Assembly (NCBI RefSeq): GCF_001661265.1
Contig: NW_017567006.1
Coordinates: 344,079 to 408,078, forward strand
Source of the DNA: Saitoella complicata NRRL Y-17804
Taxonomy: Eukaryota; Ascomycota; Saitoellomycetes; Saitoellales; Saitoellaceae
Length of the DNA: 64,000 bases
Direction of reading: 5' to 3'
Shown here: positions 51,475-61,833 of the stretch, in pieces
Numbering within the stretch: position 1 is the first letter of the stretch
Layout of the letters: each line of letters begins with the position of its first letter
Translations under genes and position numbers: made by a program
The notes under the pieces: model-generated
The model's input: the letters and a program-made list of their open reading frames with translations, nothing else
Database searches by the model: none
What the model was told of the DNA's origin: nothing

Positions 51475-52581
51475 ATGATCATTTTGCAACCATTGTCATA
51501 CATCCTGTACATCGCCAATCGCGTGTACGCGTACTGGTCCCTATGCGTCAACTACACCCTCTACGCCATCCTCTACTACTTCCTCGGCGGTATCCCTCCA
51601 TCTTACACCACACGTCCGAACCCATCCAAGGGATATCGTCCAAGCGTTTTCGTTACGGGCGCAGATGAGGGGATCGGGAAGGCCATTGCGTTTGATCTAG
51701 CGAATCACGGGTGGACCGTCTGGGCGGGTGTCTTGAATGATGCGAACGGGCTCAAGCTTGAAGCTGATTGGGGAACGCATGAGGATCCGCAGCCGGAGAG
51801 GCCGGTTGCTGGCGGAGGTCTGTACTACATGGTATGCAATGTCTTAGACAAGGAAGCTATCGCTTCCGTTGTCAAAGACATGACCGCGCTCTCTTCAAAC
51901 CGCCGTGACTGCCCGCTCACCGCCGTCGTCAACGTTGCCGGCTTCTGTATGATCTCGCCGATGGAACAAACTTCCCGTGCTGATATTCAGCGGATGATTG
52001 ATCTCGATCTCATGGCTTACATCGACGTCACCCGCGCCTTTCTCCCTTTGCTCAAAAAGCGCCAAGGTCGTGTGGTCAATATCGGGAGTTACGGAGGCTA
52101 CATGCCCGTTCCGGGGTGGGCAACGTATAATGCAGTTAAAGCCGGCTTGGAAAACATGACGAGGGCGTGGAGTTATGAGACGACGAAGCTTGGGGTGCGG
52201 ATGACCACTGTGAGGCCGGGATGGGTGAGGACGGAGGGAATCGGACCGAAGATCATGGAGGCGATGAAGGAGTATGACAAATCGAGCACCGCAGTTGGGT
52301 TTGATTCGCTCGGGAATGCGATGGAGCCCGAACATCCCTCTGCGGCGGCAGAGGCGAAGGCGTATAAGACCATGATGGAAAAGTGGAAGAAGCAGGTGGG
52401 GACGCAGACGCGTCTGGGGACGCCGGCGGTGAATGTGGCGAAGACGGTGCGGGACGCGTTGAGTGAGGCTTGGATGCAGCCGGTGTATACGGTAGCGTAT
52501 GATGCCCTGCTCAGTCAGATGTTCAGGGATTTTCTGCCGGAGCCCGTGATGGAGTGGTTGACTATGAAATCGTTTACGTGA
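51475..52581 (+). CDS. Membrane-associated short-chain dehydrogenase (368 aa)
   Basis: SDR of the retinol/17-beta-hydroxysteroid dehydrogenase-like type. The N-terminus has a hydrophobic segment (about 1-42) ahead of the Rossmann fold, likely an ER membrane anchor. Motifs: FVTGADEGIGKAIA (TGxxxGIG), NVAGF (NNAG-type), Ser in VNIGSYGG, and TYNAVKAGLEN (Tyr-x3-Lys). The C-terminal 60 residues form a helical cap typical of lipid-acting members. Single exon. It is convergent with the permease at 52694. Substrate is inferred to be a lipid, sterol or retinoid-like alcohol, but this is not proven. Confidence 0.87.
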   Translation: MIILQPLSYILYIANRVYAYWSLCVNYTLYAILYYFLGGIPPSYTTRPNPSKGYRPSVFVTGADEGIGKAIAFDLANHGWTVWAGVLNDANGLKLEADWGTHEDPQPERPVAGGGLYYMVCNVLDKEAIASVVKDMTALSSNRRDCPLTAVVNVAGFCMISPMEQTSRADIQRMIDLDLMAYIDVTRAFLPLLKKRQGRVVNIGSYGGYMPVPGWATYNAVKAGLENMTRAWSYETTKLGVRMTTVRPGWVRTEGIGPKIMEAMKEYDKSSTAVGFDSLGNAMEPEHPSAAAEAKAYKTMMEKWKKQVGTQTRLGTPAVNVAKTVRDALSEAWMQPVYTVAYDALLSQMFRDFLPEPVMEWLTMKSFT

Positions 52582-52693
52582 ACATGAGTAATCCAAAACT
52601 TGAGATTCGCTACCAAAAATTACTATCAACAAAATACTTGGTATACCTATCCTATGAACTCCCCCGTTCTCCAAAAAAGGACTTGACCCATTT

Positions 52694-54196
52694 TTACGTC
52701 TTAAAAGCCCATGCGGGATGCCTGTCACCCAACACCCTCCTCGCCTCCACGTCACCCTGCTCAGCCTTCGCGAAGCCTTGCAGCAGATAATCCCTCCTAC
52801 CATCCTCCTTCGCCCGGTTCTCCTTCAAACACCACCACCAGACCACAGCAACACTCACGATCGCGATGACAAGATATCCAACCGCCATCCCATGTCCGAG
52901 ATAAAACCTCGGAGATCCACTTGGACGGTACATCTGCGTCCCGATAATTGCACCCGTGTTGCCGATCGTGATTTGCATAGCACATGCCGTAGCGCGCTTA
53001 ACCTGTCCACTGACATTCATCGAAGGCCAGGAGAGGACGATGGCGGTCGCAGGGTAAATTCCCGCGGCGGCGACGATTGTGCCGAAGTACTGTACACCGG
53101 GTGTGTGCGATGCCAAGAGGATGATGTAGCCTACGATCGCGACAGCGGCAGATCCTATGATGAACGGTGCGCGTGACGAGACGCGGAAAGACAGCGCGGC
53201 GATGATGAGGGTGAGGACAGAGGCGATTGCGTAGGGCGGTACAGTGAGGAGTTGTGCTTGGGCGGCGGTGTAGCCGAGGTCTTTGATGATCGTTGGGAGG
53301 AAGAGCGAGAGAGTGTAGAGCGGGAGTGACATTCCCATGAAGTTGATGCCGTAGAGGTATACCGCGGGGTCTTTGAGCGCCTGGCGAACACCGTCCCAGG
53401 AAAATGATTCCTGAGACACGGCATCGGAGTCGGATGAGAGACGAGCAGTGAGGAGTCGTTTTTCGTCTTCGGAGAGGAAGGTTGCGGTGTCAGGGTAGTT
53501 TACCAACCAGATCGGAGCGAGGACGGACACGACGATAGTGAGGAGACCTTCGATGATGAAGATCCAGGACCATCCAGGTTTTCCGCCTACACCGTCCATC
53601 TTGCCAATTCCGTAGGCAAGGATACCACCGAAGGCTCCTGCTGTTGCTGCAGCAGAGAAGAACAGCGAGACGCGGTAGACGCGTTCTTCGCGTTGGTACC
53701 ATCGGGAGAGGTAGTACACCACACCGGGAAATAAACCAGCTTCGGTTACTCCAAGGAAAAAGCGAGCGGCGAGGAGGCCGGCACCGGAGGAAACGAGACC
53801 CATGAGGACGGAGACGATGCCCCAGACGAACATGATAAGGGGTAACCAGATCCGGGGAGTGGTCTTCTTGAGTACGATGTTGGACGGTACCTCGAATATG
53901 ACATAGCCGATGAAGTACAGCGTCAGCGTCCAGAGGTAAGCGTCTCCGCTCATCCCAATGTCAGTCGTCAGACCGTCCAGCTTCGCATTTCCGATATTAG
54001 AGCGGTCGAGGAAGGAGAGTAAGTAGAGGAGGGTGACGATGGGGAGGATTTTGAGGTCGAGTTTGCGGAGGAGACGCTTCTCGAAGGCGGGATCAGAGTT
54101 GACAGAGGTGATTGACGGGGGAAAGGCAGCGGCCTTCTCGTCAACGTGCTTCCCAGATGAGGGATGAGCAATGGCGGTTTCGATGATGTCCGACAT
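52694..54196 (-). CDS. MFS anion:cation symporter, Dal5/allantoate-permease type (about 500 aa)
   Basis: Plasma-membrane carrier of the ACS family, whose members import allantoate, ureidosuccinate, vitamins, nicotinate or sulfonates. The family start is clear: LLRKLDLKILPIVTLLYLLSFLDRSNIGNAKL (described, starting about residue 44), followed by about 12 membrane segments. I chose MSDIIET at 54196; the open frame extends 12 codons further to 54232. Single exon. It is divergent from the TauD-family dioxygenase (54821), with a 624-bp gap, a layout suggesting shared control and substrate. Confidence 0.9.
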   Translation of the reverse strand: MSDIIETAIAHPSSGKHVDEKAAAFPPSITSVNSDPAFEKRLLRKLDLKILPIVTLLYLLSFLDRSNIGNAKLDGLTTDIGMSGDAYLWTLTLYFIGYVIFEVPSNIVLKKTTPRIWLPLIMFVWGIVSVLMGLVSSGAGLLAARFFLGVTEAGLFPGVVYYLSRWYQREERVYRVSLFFSAAATAGAFGGILAYGIGKMDGVGGKPGWSWIFIIEGLLTIVVSVLAPIWLVNYPDTATFLSEDEKRLLTARLSSDSDAVSQESFSWDGVRQALKDPAVYLYGINFMGMSLPLYTLSLFLPTIIKDLGYTAAQAQLLTVPPYAIASVLTLIIAALSFRVSSRAPFIIGSAAVAIVGYIILLASHTPGVQYFGTIVAAAGIYPATAIVLSWPSMNVSGQVKRATACAMQITIGNTGAIIGTQMYRPSGSPRFYLGHGMAVGYLVIAIVSVAVVWWWCLKENRAKEDGRRDYLLQGFAKAEQGDVEARRVLGDRHPAWAFKT

Positions 54197-54820
54197 GACG
54201 AATGGAGTTTTTGAAGTGCACTGCAATTGCAATCTCTGTCTCTACTGATGCATACCAATGGGATCGGGTCATCGAGCGTCTTATGTAATACCCAAACTCA
54301 TGTCGACATCTATCTTTCCATCCCCTCCATGTGAAAGGGATAAGCTTGGATCACGTCACGGACATCGAAATCGCGCAATTCGTATCCTGAAGCTCCTTGA
54401 TCCGTCCTCCTCTCCGCCTACGGAGCTCTTTCGTCTCATGATGACGTGCTTTCTCCACACCCCTCCTTCACCCGGAGAGAAGGTTATCTCCATGACGGCC
54501 AGGTGATCCAATCGGCTCTTCATGAAGGTCAGAACAGCCAAGAGTTGACGTGCTTGCTTATCGAGGATGGCGTGCTGGTCTTCGTTACTCGCGCAACACC
54601 CAGAATCTGCCGAATTGGGAAAGTGATCGACACTTCGCACGGCTGAGAGCGACGTTCAGAATATGATGAATTGCGTGCTACGCTTCTTGGCCGGCCGGTA
54701 GAGTTCAATCAGGATTGCGTGATGATGTCCGAGACAGCTGGCAAGAGTGGGGAAGAGTCACCGCAGAACATATAAGCTGGTCCTCTGCTCTCCTCGTCCC
54801 TTTATCAACGACCAGCTACA
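54197..54820. promoter_or_regulatory. Divergent promoter region, permease and TauD dioxygenase
   Basis: A TATAAG box at 54771-54776 lies 45-50 bp before the dioxygenase ATG. Several CACGT/GATAA-like motifs can be seen but not assigned. No credible ORF in the gap. Confidence 0.5.
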
Positions 54821-56068
54821 ATGGCACCCGCAGCAGTTGCACAATCCCCTGTGTCTTCACTCCCTATCGACATTCCAATTACCTTTCCCAATCTTCAAAG
54901 CAACTATAACCGCAAGTCTCATCCCGATGACGGGTACACTTACACCATCCGGGCAAACCCTAACTTGACTTCCGGTCAGCACGACATTCTCCCCTCCGCC
55001 ATTCTTCCCTATGATGCGTACCCAAAGGAAGTCCGTGGGCAAACAGTCTGGGAGGCGAAGGATTACATCGACCGCCCGGAGAAGTGGGTAATTTGGTGGA
55101 CTGAGGAGGAGATTGCCGACCTCGAGCGTGCCGCCAGGGAGTTTGAGGAGTCCAGCTTGGACCTTACCGAGATTTCGCAAGACAACTTCCGTCTCTCTCC
55201 TGCACTCGCCACCAAACTCGGAGCAATCCGCGAAGACCTCGTTAACGGCAAGGGATTCACCTTGCTCAAAGGCCTTCCCGTCCAGCGCTACTCCCTGAAA
55301 ACTTCAGCAACCATCTACACTGGTCTCGGTACATACATCGGTCACGCTGTCTCACAGAACCACAAAGGCCATATCCTCGGGCACGTCAAGGATTTGGGCA
55401 ACGATCCCACACAAATCGACAAAGTCCGTATCTATTCCACCAACGCCCGTCAATACTTCCACGCCGACGACTCTGATATCGTCGGTCTCCTTTGCCTAGA
55501 GAAGGCGCTGGAGGGCGGTGAGTCCGATATCGTCTCCTCTCATCACGTTTGGAACGTTCTTCAACGCGAACGCCCGGACGTCGTGAAAACTCTCACCGAA
55601 CTCTGGTACTTTGACCGCAAAGGCGAAGTCTCCCAGGGCGAGAAAGGCTGGTTCACAAACCCGATCTACAGCTATTACCATGGCCGCCTCATCAGCAAAT
55701 GGGACCCCTACTTCGTCCGCTCCCTGGACCGCTTCATCAAAGCCGGTCTCGTCCCCCCCCTCTCCGCCCCCCAACTCGACGCGATCGAAGTCCTCGAACA
55801 AGCCTGCCAACGCGAGTCACTCCACATGATTCTCGATGTGGGGGATATCCAGTTTGTGTCCAATCTGCATGTGTTCCATGCGAGGACGGCGTATAGGGAT
55901 CATGCGCCCGAGACGGGGAAGAAGAGGAGGCATTTGTTTAGGTTGTGGTTGGCGACGCCGGAGAAGGAGGGAGGGTGGGCGCTGCCGTTTCCGGATTCGA
56001 AGTTGGTTAAGAGGGGGGGGATTCAGGTTGATGATACGCCGCCCAAGTGCCCGTTGGATGCGGAGTAA
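54821..56068 (+). CDS. TauD/TfdA-family Fe(II)/2-oxoglutarate dioxygenase (415 aa)
   Basis: Expected to oxidise a small organic acid, sulfonate or sulfate ester, using 2-oxoglutarate and releasing succinate and CO2. The iron triad is intact: YFHADD with His214 and Asp216, and distal His353 in VFHARTAY. The 2-oxoglutarate-binding Arg lies in RHLFRLWLA near residue 374. KGFTLLKGLPV and the IGHAVSQNHKG segment match the TauD fold. The N-terminal 95 residues are an extension common in fungal members. Single exon. The divergent ACS permease suggests uptake and cleavage of the same compound, perhaps to gain sulfur or nitrogen. Confidence 0.9.
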   Translation: MAPAAVAQSPVSSLPIDIPITFPNLQSNYNRKSHPDDGYTYTIRANPNLTSGQHDILPSAILPYDAYPKEVRGQTVWEAKDYIDRPEKWVIWWTEEEIADLERAAREFEESSLDLTEISQDNFRLSPALATKLGAIREDLVNGKGFTLLKGLPVQRYSLKTSATIYTGLGTYIGHAVSQNHKGHILGHVKDLGNDPTQIDKVRIYSTNARQYFHADDSDIVGLLCLEKALEGGESDIVSSHHVWNVLQRERPDVVKTLTELWYFDRKGEVSQGEKGWFTNPIYSYYHGRLISKWDPYFVRSLDRFIKAGLVPPLSAPQLDAIEVLEQACQRESLHMILDVGDIQFVSNLHVFHARTAYRDHAPETGKKRRHLFRLWLATPEKEGGWALPFPDSKLVKRGGIQVDDTPPKCPLDAE

Positions 56069-56507
56069 AAGTGGAAGATATTGTGTAGCATATGGATACC
56101 CTCATACCCTAGTTAGGAATATGATTCTTGCTAAAGCGCATTTTCACTCCCTGCACGGTGCGTTCTTTGTGTTGGTGGGAAGACTGAAACAAGACTGTAT
56201 TGTGTTAACGCCAACGCCCGAGAACCTTCTGACTTGTCTAGCCAAGCCTACCCTTCCTGTTACGGGTGTGAGATCCGCGGTATTGGAGCCTGCTTAGGGT
56301 GTTTCGTTGGGTTGTGGTGTTGATTTGAGTCAGTAATATCATACGTGGGGGTATTGCAGCTTGCGCGCCGTGTGAAGTATAAGATATGTGCATTCTCACA
56401 CCATCATCACAAAGTACATGTGGCTAACAGATAAACACGTAAGAGAGACAACGTCCGATCCATCCAACAACCTGGCTACGTGTATATGCGGTTGCGCACG
56501 TTGAGGC
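56069..56507. other. Convergent intergenic region
   Basis: Lies between the 3' ends of the dioxygenase and the first DUF2235 gene. No gene or RNA seen. Confidence 0.5.
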
Positions 56508-58028
56508 TTAAACGCCGTCGCTTGCAGTTGCAGCCCGCCCACCAGGATTCTTCTCGACCTCCGGCGGAGGGAAAATGAAGCCTCGACTGTCCGAGCATCG
56601 ATCAATCAAGACTGACATATCCAAACCCCATTTTTTCAATGTAGTGCATGTCTCGAGATACGTATCTTCCGGGTGCAAGCGACCTTCGATGACGCGCAAC
56701 CCTTCCATCCTGAGTCTTTCGATCACGCTTTGATGAAGACGCTGTTGTGAGGGTCGGATGTACATGTAATCCTTGTCCTCGGTTTCCTCGCCACTAGGCG
56801 GGAATAGTCCAGGATGACGATTCACATGACGTAGGCCAAATGAGTATGAGGAGTCGTGAGGAGTATGGAGGTACTGCTCCGCAGGTCGGCTGTCCTGATA
56901 CCAGCTTTCCAGAAACTTGTGATCAAACTCGAGGAGACCGTTACGGTCGCAATTGTCGACCATCCACTTGAGCGTAACATCTGAAAGACCGTGAATGAGG
57001 TAGCTGCCGCCAATGTCCGAATGAGCACCTGTGAACCAGGTCTGTTCAACAACCTGAGGAATGTTCTTAGTACGGGCTTTGTAGTACTCAGGTTTCAAGA
57101 TCTTCCACACGGCAGGGTAGAAATCCCTTCTGTGCTCATCAAGGGCAAGTGCTTGAAAAGCATAGTCGACGTGCTCTCCTAAATCCACATCGAAGAACGC
57201 TTGGGCTTCTCGAGCTGCTTCCGGTACGTCCTCATCATCAACATGTCGCAGAGACGGAACACCAAGAGCGGCAACGGTGTCAAATACGCCGACACAGCGA
57301 ATGTTGACGTTCCGGTACCGTGTTTCAAAGTGCCGTTTGGGATCATCGAGAACTCTGAAGCGCTCTGCTCTGGTGTGGTTAGAGTTTTCGCCCTCAGACT
57401 TATACTCGTACCACAGTTCATCAAAGTGGCTCATATGTTCCTTCTGCAATACACCTGCCCACTCAATGAAGCCGGCAACGCTTCTTGCGGTGAACGCTCC
57501 ACGCGAAAAGCCAAACAGAAAGATTTCGTCACCTTCATCGTAGTTTTGGACGATGTAGGAGTAAGCTTGCCGAACCTTATAGCCCATATCCTTAGCCATG
57601 GTTTCCTGGAAGAAGCGGGAGAAGAATAATCCCGTGGTGCCAATACCGGGCTGATAAAAGACGATCTGCGGAATCTTCTCGCCGTGAACAATCGCGGTCT
57701 TCTTGATTGCGCGAGCGAGAAGAGTAATATTGCTCGGAGGCTTGACTTTACCCGCATGAAAGTTGTAGAGCTTCTGCTTGTACCACGGCAGGTCGGGCTT
57801 ATTACGGCCAGTATCTTGATGTATAAACTGTTCCTCCCTGAGACGGTTTTCGGCAGTGTAGGATGAGGCGAAGAGACCAAGCGTGGTATGGAGCAAGGAA
57901 GGTGGCCTGGGAAGATTGAGTTCATCCTGAGATGTGCCATCGCAGCAGACAATGATCCGTTTCTTCAAAGCTGGGCGACTGTTCGCGGCGAAAGCTGGAT
58001 TGTAACTTGCCATAGAGTGGACGATCAT
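56508..58028 (-). CDS. DUF2235 alpha/beta hydrolase (Tle1-like), paralogue A (506 aa)
   Basis: Member of the DUF2235 family, which in bacteria includes the phospholipase domain of type VI effectors of the Tle1 type; fungal members have no settled function. The N-terminal strand motif KKRIIVCCDGTS, the GFSRGAFTARS nucleophile elbow (Ser175), GVFDTVAALGVPS with its Asp, and WFTGAHSDIGGSY with Asp/His form the catalytic set. Relative to paralogue B it has about 50 extra residues after the first motif (positions 34-98). Single exon; the start could be Met1 or Met6. No secretion signal. It is tandem with paralogue B, same strand. Confidence 0.85.
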   Translation of the reverse strand: MIVHSMASYNPAFAANSRPALKKRIIVCCDGTSQDELNLPRPPSLLHTTLGLFASSYTAENRLREEQFIHQDTGRNKPDLPWYKQKLYNFHAGKVKPPSNITLLARAIKKTAIVHGEKIPQIVFYQPGIGTTGLFFSRFFQETMAKDMGYKVRQAYSYIVQNYDEGDEIFLFGFSRGAFTARSVAGFIEWAGVLQKEHMSHFDELWYEYKSEGENSNHTRAERFRVLDDPKRHFETRYRNVNIRCVGVFDTVAALGVPSLRHVDDEDVPEAAREAQAFFDVDLGEHVDYAFQALALDEHRRDFYPAVWKILKPEYYKARTKNIPQVVEQTWFTGAHSDIGGSYLIHGLSDVTLKWMVDNCDRNGLLEFDHKFLESWYQDSRPAEQYLHTPHDSSYSFGLRHVNRHPGLFPPSGEETEDKDYMYIRPSQQRLHQSVIERLRMEGLRVIEGRLHPEDTYLETCTTLKKWGLDMSVLIDRCSDSRGFIFPPPEVEKNPGGRAATASDGV

Positions 58029-58397
58029 GAAGTTTCGGTGTTGATTGATTCCGGCGGATCAAGAGGGCCACTTCACATTCATAAGAGCCCGGTCCCTTTG
58101 CGCTCAGCCGAGGTGAAAGCATCGCGTGGCGAAACAAACATGTCCACATGATCATTCTGCGTCGTTGCGGGTCGTTTTTGCGAGACCATATTCGCTCGGG
58201 CCGTGATGAGAGAACCTCGGCTACGGCATTGTACCGACGGCTGCCATCAACAATGACAGTTGTTGGTATAGAACCGAGCGTGGACTCTGGCAGGTAGAAG
58301 ATATAAGGTCGCTGTTGTTAAAATTACCGACATCCAAACTAGCATTCACGCCATTGAATAATATTGCGTAGCTCAAGCGTAGGACGACACAACTCCC
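58029..58397. other. Intergenic region between the DUF2235 paralogues
   Basis: Upstream region of paralogue A and 3' flank of paralogue B. A TTATATC motif lies about 270 bp before the paralogue A start. No gene seen. Confidence 0.45.
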
Positions 58398-59798
58398 TCA
58401 GGACAACATTCGGGCGGCGCTTCCCGCTCCCTCCGGCAACGACTTCGTGTCCGGCGCCTCCAAATTCTCCTCAATCCATGCCTCACCATACCCCCACTTC
58501 TGCAGCGCAGTACACGTGTCCAAATACCTCTCACCCACCGAAACACCCGTCTCCTCCTCCTTCCTCACCCGCTCTAACACGCTCTTATGGATCGTCTGAA
58601 TGGAGGTGAAGTGATCGTCCGGGTGCGTAGGTGGAGGAGAAAGAGGTGCGGGTGGAAATGCGCCAGGTTTACGATCGACGTAGCGTAAGCGGGGAAAGCC
58701 GGAGAATCCGTAGGCTGAATCGTGAGGTGGAAATTCCCATTGTTCCTTAGGTCTGTTCTCGGCAAAGATCTCTCGGAGGTACTTCATGTCGAAATCGAGG
58801 AGACCATGACGGACGAGTTTAGAGATCATCCAGGCTAAGGAGACGCCGGAGAGTCCGTCTTCGGGGTAACCACCACCGATATCGGAGTGTGCACCCGCGA
58901 ACCAAGTTTGATAGACGACTTGGTCAGCCTTGCCGTCATTGTCTCGAACTTGGTAATGCTGAGGTTTGATCACCTTCCAGATCGCGGGATAGAAATCACG
59001 ACGGTGCTCGTCGAGTGCGAGAGCTTGGAACGCGTAATCGACGTGTTCGCCCAGATCAACGTCGTAGAATGATTGAGCTTCCGCAGCGGATCGGGCGAGC
59101 TTGTCGAAGTCGTCGTCAATGGGCGCGAAGGACGGAATCCCAAGCGCGGCAACCGTGTCGAAAACACCGACGCACTTGATGTACACGTTCGTGTACCGAT
59201 CCCGATACTCTAATCCCTTCAACGCATCAAACCGATCCTTCTCATCAGGCACGTTCTCCTTCTTCTTATACGCCTCCCACAACTTATCAAAATCCTTCAT
59301 ATACATCTGCGTCTTCCTCAATACCCCCGCCCACTCAATAAACCCAGCCACACTCCTCGCCGTAAACCCTCCCCTCGAAAACCCAAACAAGAAGATCTCG
59401 TCTCCGGGCTCGTAGTTGTGTACGATGAAGGTGTATGCAGAGCGGACTTTGTAGCCGAGAGATTTGCCGAGGGCAGATTGTGCGAGGCGGGAGAGGAGGC
59501 CGGCGTCTGCGGTGCCGACGCCGGGTTGGTAGTAGACGATTTGGGGGATGGCGGTGTAGGATACCATGGAGATTGCGCGGGAGAGGAGGACGATGTTGGA
59601 GGGGGCACTGGTGTCGTCGGCGGAGTTTGCGTTGTCGTCTTTCGAGGTGCCGTCGCAGCAGACGATGATGCGCTTCATTGCGAGAGGGATGGTAGTTCTG
59701 AAAGATCTGGCGAGCTGAGGGTTGATGGCAAAAGGTGTAGGGAGTCGCTGAGGACGGATCATGGGATTAAGTATCGATACGACAGACGTCCATTGCAA
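58398..59798 (-). CDS. DUF2235 alpha/beta hydrolase (Tle1-like), paralogue B (up to 466 aa)
   Basis: Paralogue of the neighbouring gene, clearly similar along its whole length (for example GDEIFLFGFSRGGFTARS, FIEWAGVL, VDLGEHVDYAFQALALDEH, WFAGAHSDIGGGY). The catalytic Ser is residue 141 in the long form. The long form adds 40 residues rich in Arg, Ser and Thr with few acids before MKRIIVCCDG, which resembles a mitochondrial presequence; starting at that Met (59678) instead gives a cytosolic protein of 426 residues. Single exon. Tandem duplication near a telomere suggests recent gene expansion. Confidence 0.85.
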   Translation of the reverse strand: MQWTSVVSILNPMIRPQRLPTPFAINPQLARSFRTTIPLAMKRIIVCCDGTSKDDNANSADDTSAPSNIVLLSRAISMVSYTAIPQIVYYQPGVGTADAGLLSRLAQSALGKSLGYKVRSAYTFIVHNYEPGDEIFLFGFSRGGFTARSVAGFIEWAGVLRKTQMYMKDFDKLWEAYKKKENVPDEKDRFDALKGLEYRDRYTNVYIKCVGVFDTVAALGIPSFAPIDDDFDKLARSAAEAQSFYDVDLGEHVDYAFQALALDEHRRDFYPAIWKVIKPQHYQVRDNDGKADQVVYQTWFAGAHSDIGGGYPEDGLSGVSLAWMISKLVRHGLLDFDMKYLREIFAENRPKEQWEFPPHDSAYGFSGFPRLRYVDRKPGAFPPAPLSPPPTHPDDHFTSIQTIHKSVLERVRKEEETGVSVGERYLDTCTALQKWGYGEAWIEENLEAPDTKSLPEGAGSAARMLS

Positions 59799-61833
59799 TT
59801 GAGATGGCCATGGCTAACGGGCCATTGCCGTGTTTGAGAAAGGTTATGCGCTCAAGCCGCGGTTGGCAGTTCGAAGCGCGCGCGCACGAGAGACGGGACG
59901 GCAACAGGCAGAAGCTTGCGTTGGTCAGGAGGGAAGCATTTGCTGTCCCGAGTATTATCTTCCAGAACAAGTGCCATAACTGTAGTTGCCAATTGGCTCG
60001 CGAGAGTTGACTTTCACGGCACGTACGCAAAGTGTTCGGCCAGACAGGTTCCCACGCATCCGACCGCCATATATATGCACATCGACTCGCCTGTGAAACG
60101 ATGATCAAATTTCCTAAACAGAGAGCAGGATGCCCGGAAGCCCAGGAGACGTCTTCAGCGAATGAGAATCTTAGCATGCGGTTCCGACGTGCAAAGTGCA
60201 GTCTGGGATGGCCAAAACACATTTTGATAAAGGGTCTTGATAATTCCACTCGCGATCGCCGGTTAGTTCCCGTCCCCGGCCACACCGAGTTCTGGGATGA
60301 CGTGCAACGTAGAAGCGACTGTAGACGGTTAAATTGGAGCAAATAATGTAGAAGACTTCGATCTATCAGATAGCACCGCTTCCAACCAGCTAGAGGTGGG
60401 ATCTTGGGCTGGTTTGTCAAGTTAACTTGGATATTTTCGCACAGCCGCACGCACATGCATGAGCGTACAGCAGCGCGCATACCGGCTCCAGCTTTTCAGC
60501 TCCTACATGCTCATAAAGCCTTTGGATAGGGCTGAAATTTGACATACACATAGCATCCAGTGTGTTCTATTACGGTGCGCCGTTTCATACCCTCAGTTCA
60601 TCACGCCTTGAAGATTTCTTGCTAATAAGCTGACGGGCCGTGAGTGGAACTAACCGGAACACGGGTGGAATTATTAGGACCATTAATAAAAAACACGGAC
60701 GGCGAGACAAGACATGCCTTTGGAGAACAAAATTGGATTGTTACAAGAAGCGTACTCTTCCTCGAAGAAAACCAGCCGACATGAGCTCGAGAACGCGAGG
60801 TTGCGAAACTTTCCAGTAGGTTTTGACTGGGAATGAGCTCGAGGCCGGCACAACGCAAAGCTTAAGCTTGAGAATTGAGTCACGGGCAACATGACGGCCC
60901 AATTGGGGCGGTATAACTTAAGTTTCGCGACGTAAGTACACCCAGCTGAACGAGGCCGTGTATCCTAACTTTTTGTGTAGACCTCCACCGAGTCAGGCTG
61001 CCTACGGCCTCTGTCGACCAATTTGATCTTATCTCTTTGATCTGGATCTTATCAAATCGTCGCCTGCTCGCGCGAGTTTTCACATGTGTGCGCGTTAACG
61101 TTTATCCGAGCGGCCATTGGGAAAACTGACCCGGTGGAAGCTACGACCAAGTTAGAGTGAAGGTGATCGTAATGCGGTAGGAAGGCCAGAGGATGCTCGC
61201 CATGTCAAGTTTAGTGTACGGCCGGACAGCTTGATGAAAGTTGCTGGGTGGTTCTACGGGATTCATTAGTTGGGGCGGTGGGTGCCGAGTTCCGCGGCCG
61301 GGTGAGGGAGAATCGATCGAGTGTGCGAACGTCCGTGAGCGTGAGGCATATGCTATAGACATGCATATGGTCGTGAACGAGATCAATGAGATGGGGCAGT
61401 CTACGAGAGGTAGAACCCCGTCCTTCTACGAATCTCCCATCCGCAGGAGGACAATCACAACAATGACACCCATCCGCGCTCGTCTACGCTCGTCTATGCT
61501 CCTTTATCTCCCATCATCAAGTCAATCGAGTCATCCCTTTCAACCTCCGTTGGCCCGGGATTCTACTCGCTTATGCTAACACTTGCCGACTTTGCCGACC
61601 GCTGACATGTCAAGTTTCTCCGGCGCCACGCGCGAAATCGGCCCGAATTCATGGAAAATAGAGTTCAGACGTACGAAAACAATCAACGCCTCGACATGGA
61701 ACTTTTCGGAGGAACGGAAGGATGGAAGGCTCGGCATTATAGGTGGCCATTGTGTAGGAGTGTATATAAGTCATCTACTCGTCCCTTTTTCTTATGGGTA
61801 CAATCATCGTAACAACAGATAGTCGATATCGAC
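59799..61833. other. Gene-poor subtelomeric 2 kb region
   Basis: No convincing gene. It holds the upstream region of paralogue B (with a TATATATA stretch near 60069), a 237-codon minus-strand ORF (59767-60480) of unlikely composition, two GAATGAGCTCGAG-like repeats near 60780-60840 and a duplicated 10-mer CGCTCGTCTA near 61477. The last part is the promoter of the DHA1 gene. Confidence 0.5.
61763..61770 (+). promoter_or_regulatory. TATA box of the DHA1 transporter
   Basis: TATATAAG, about 65 bp before the start codon at 61834, with a T-rich stretch between them. Confidence 0.6.

Noticed and set aside
51895-52803. 302-codon minus-strand ORF spanning the SDR and permease ends
   Set aside because: Covers two real genes on opposite strands and has a random-looking Arg/His-rich product.
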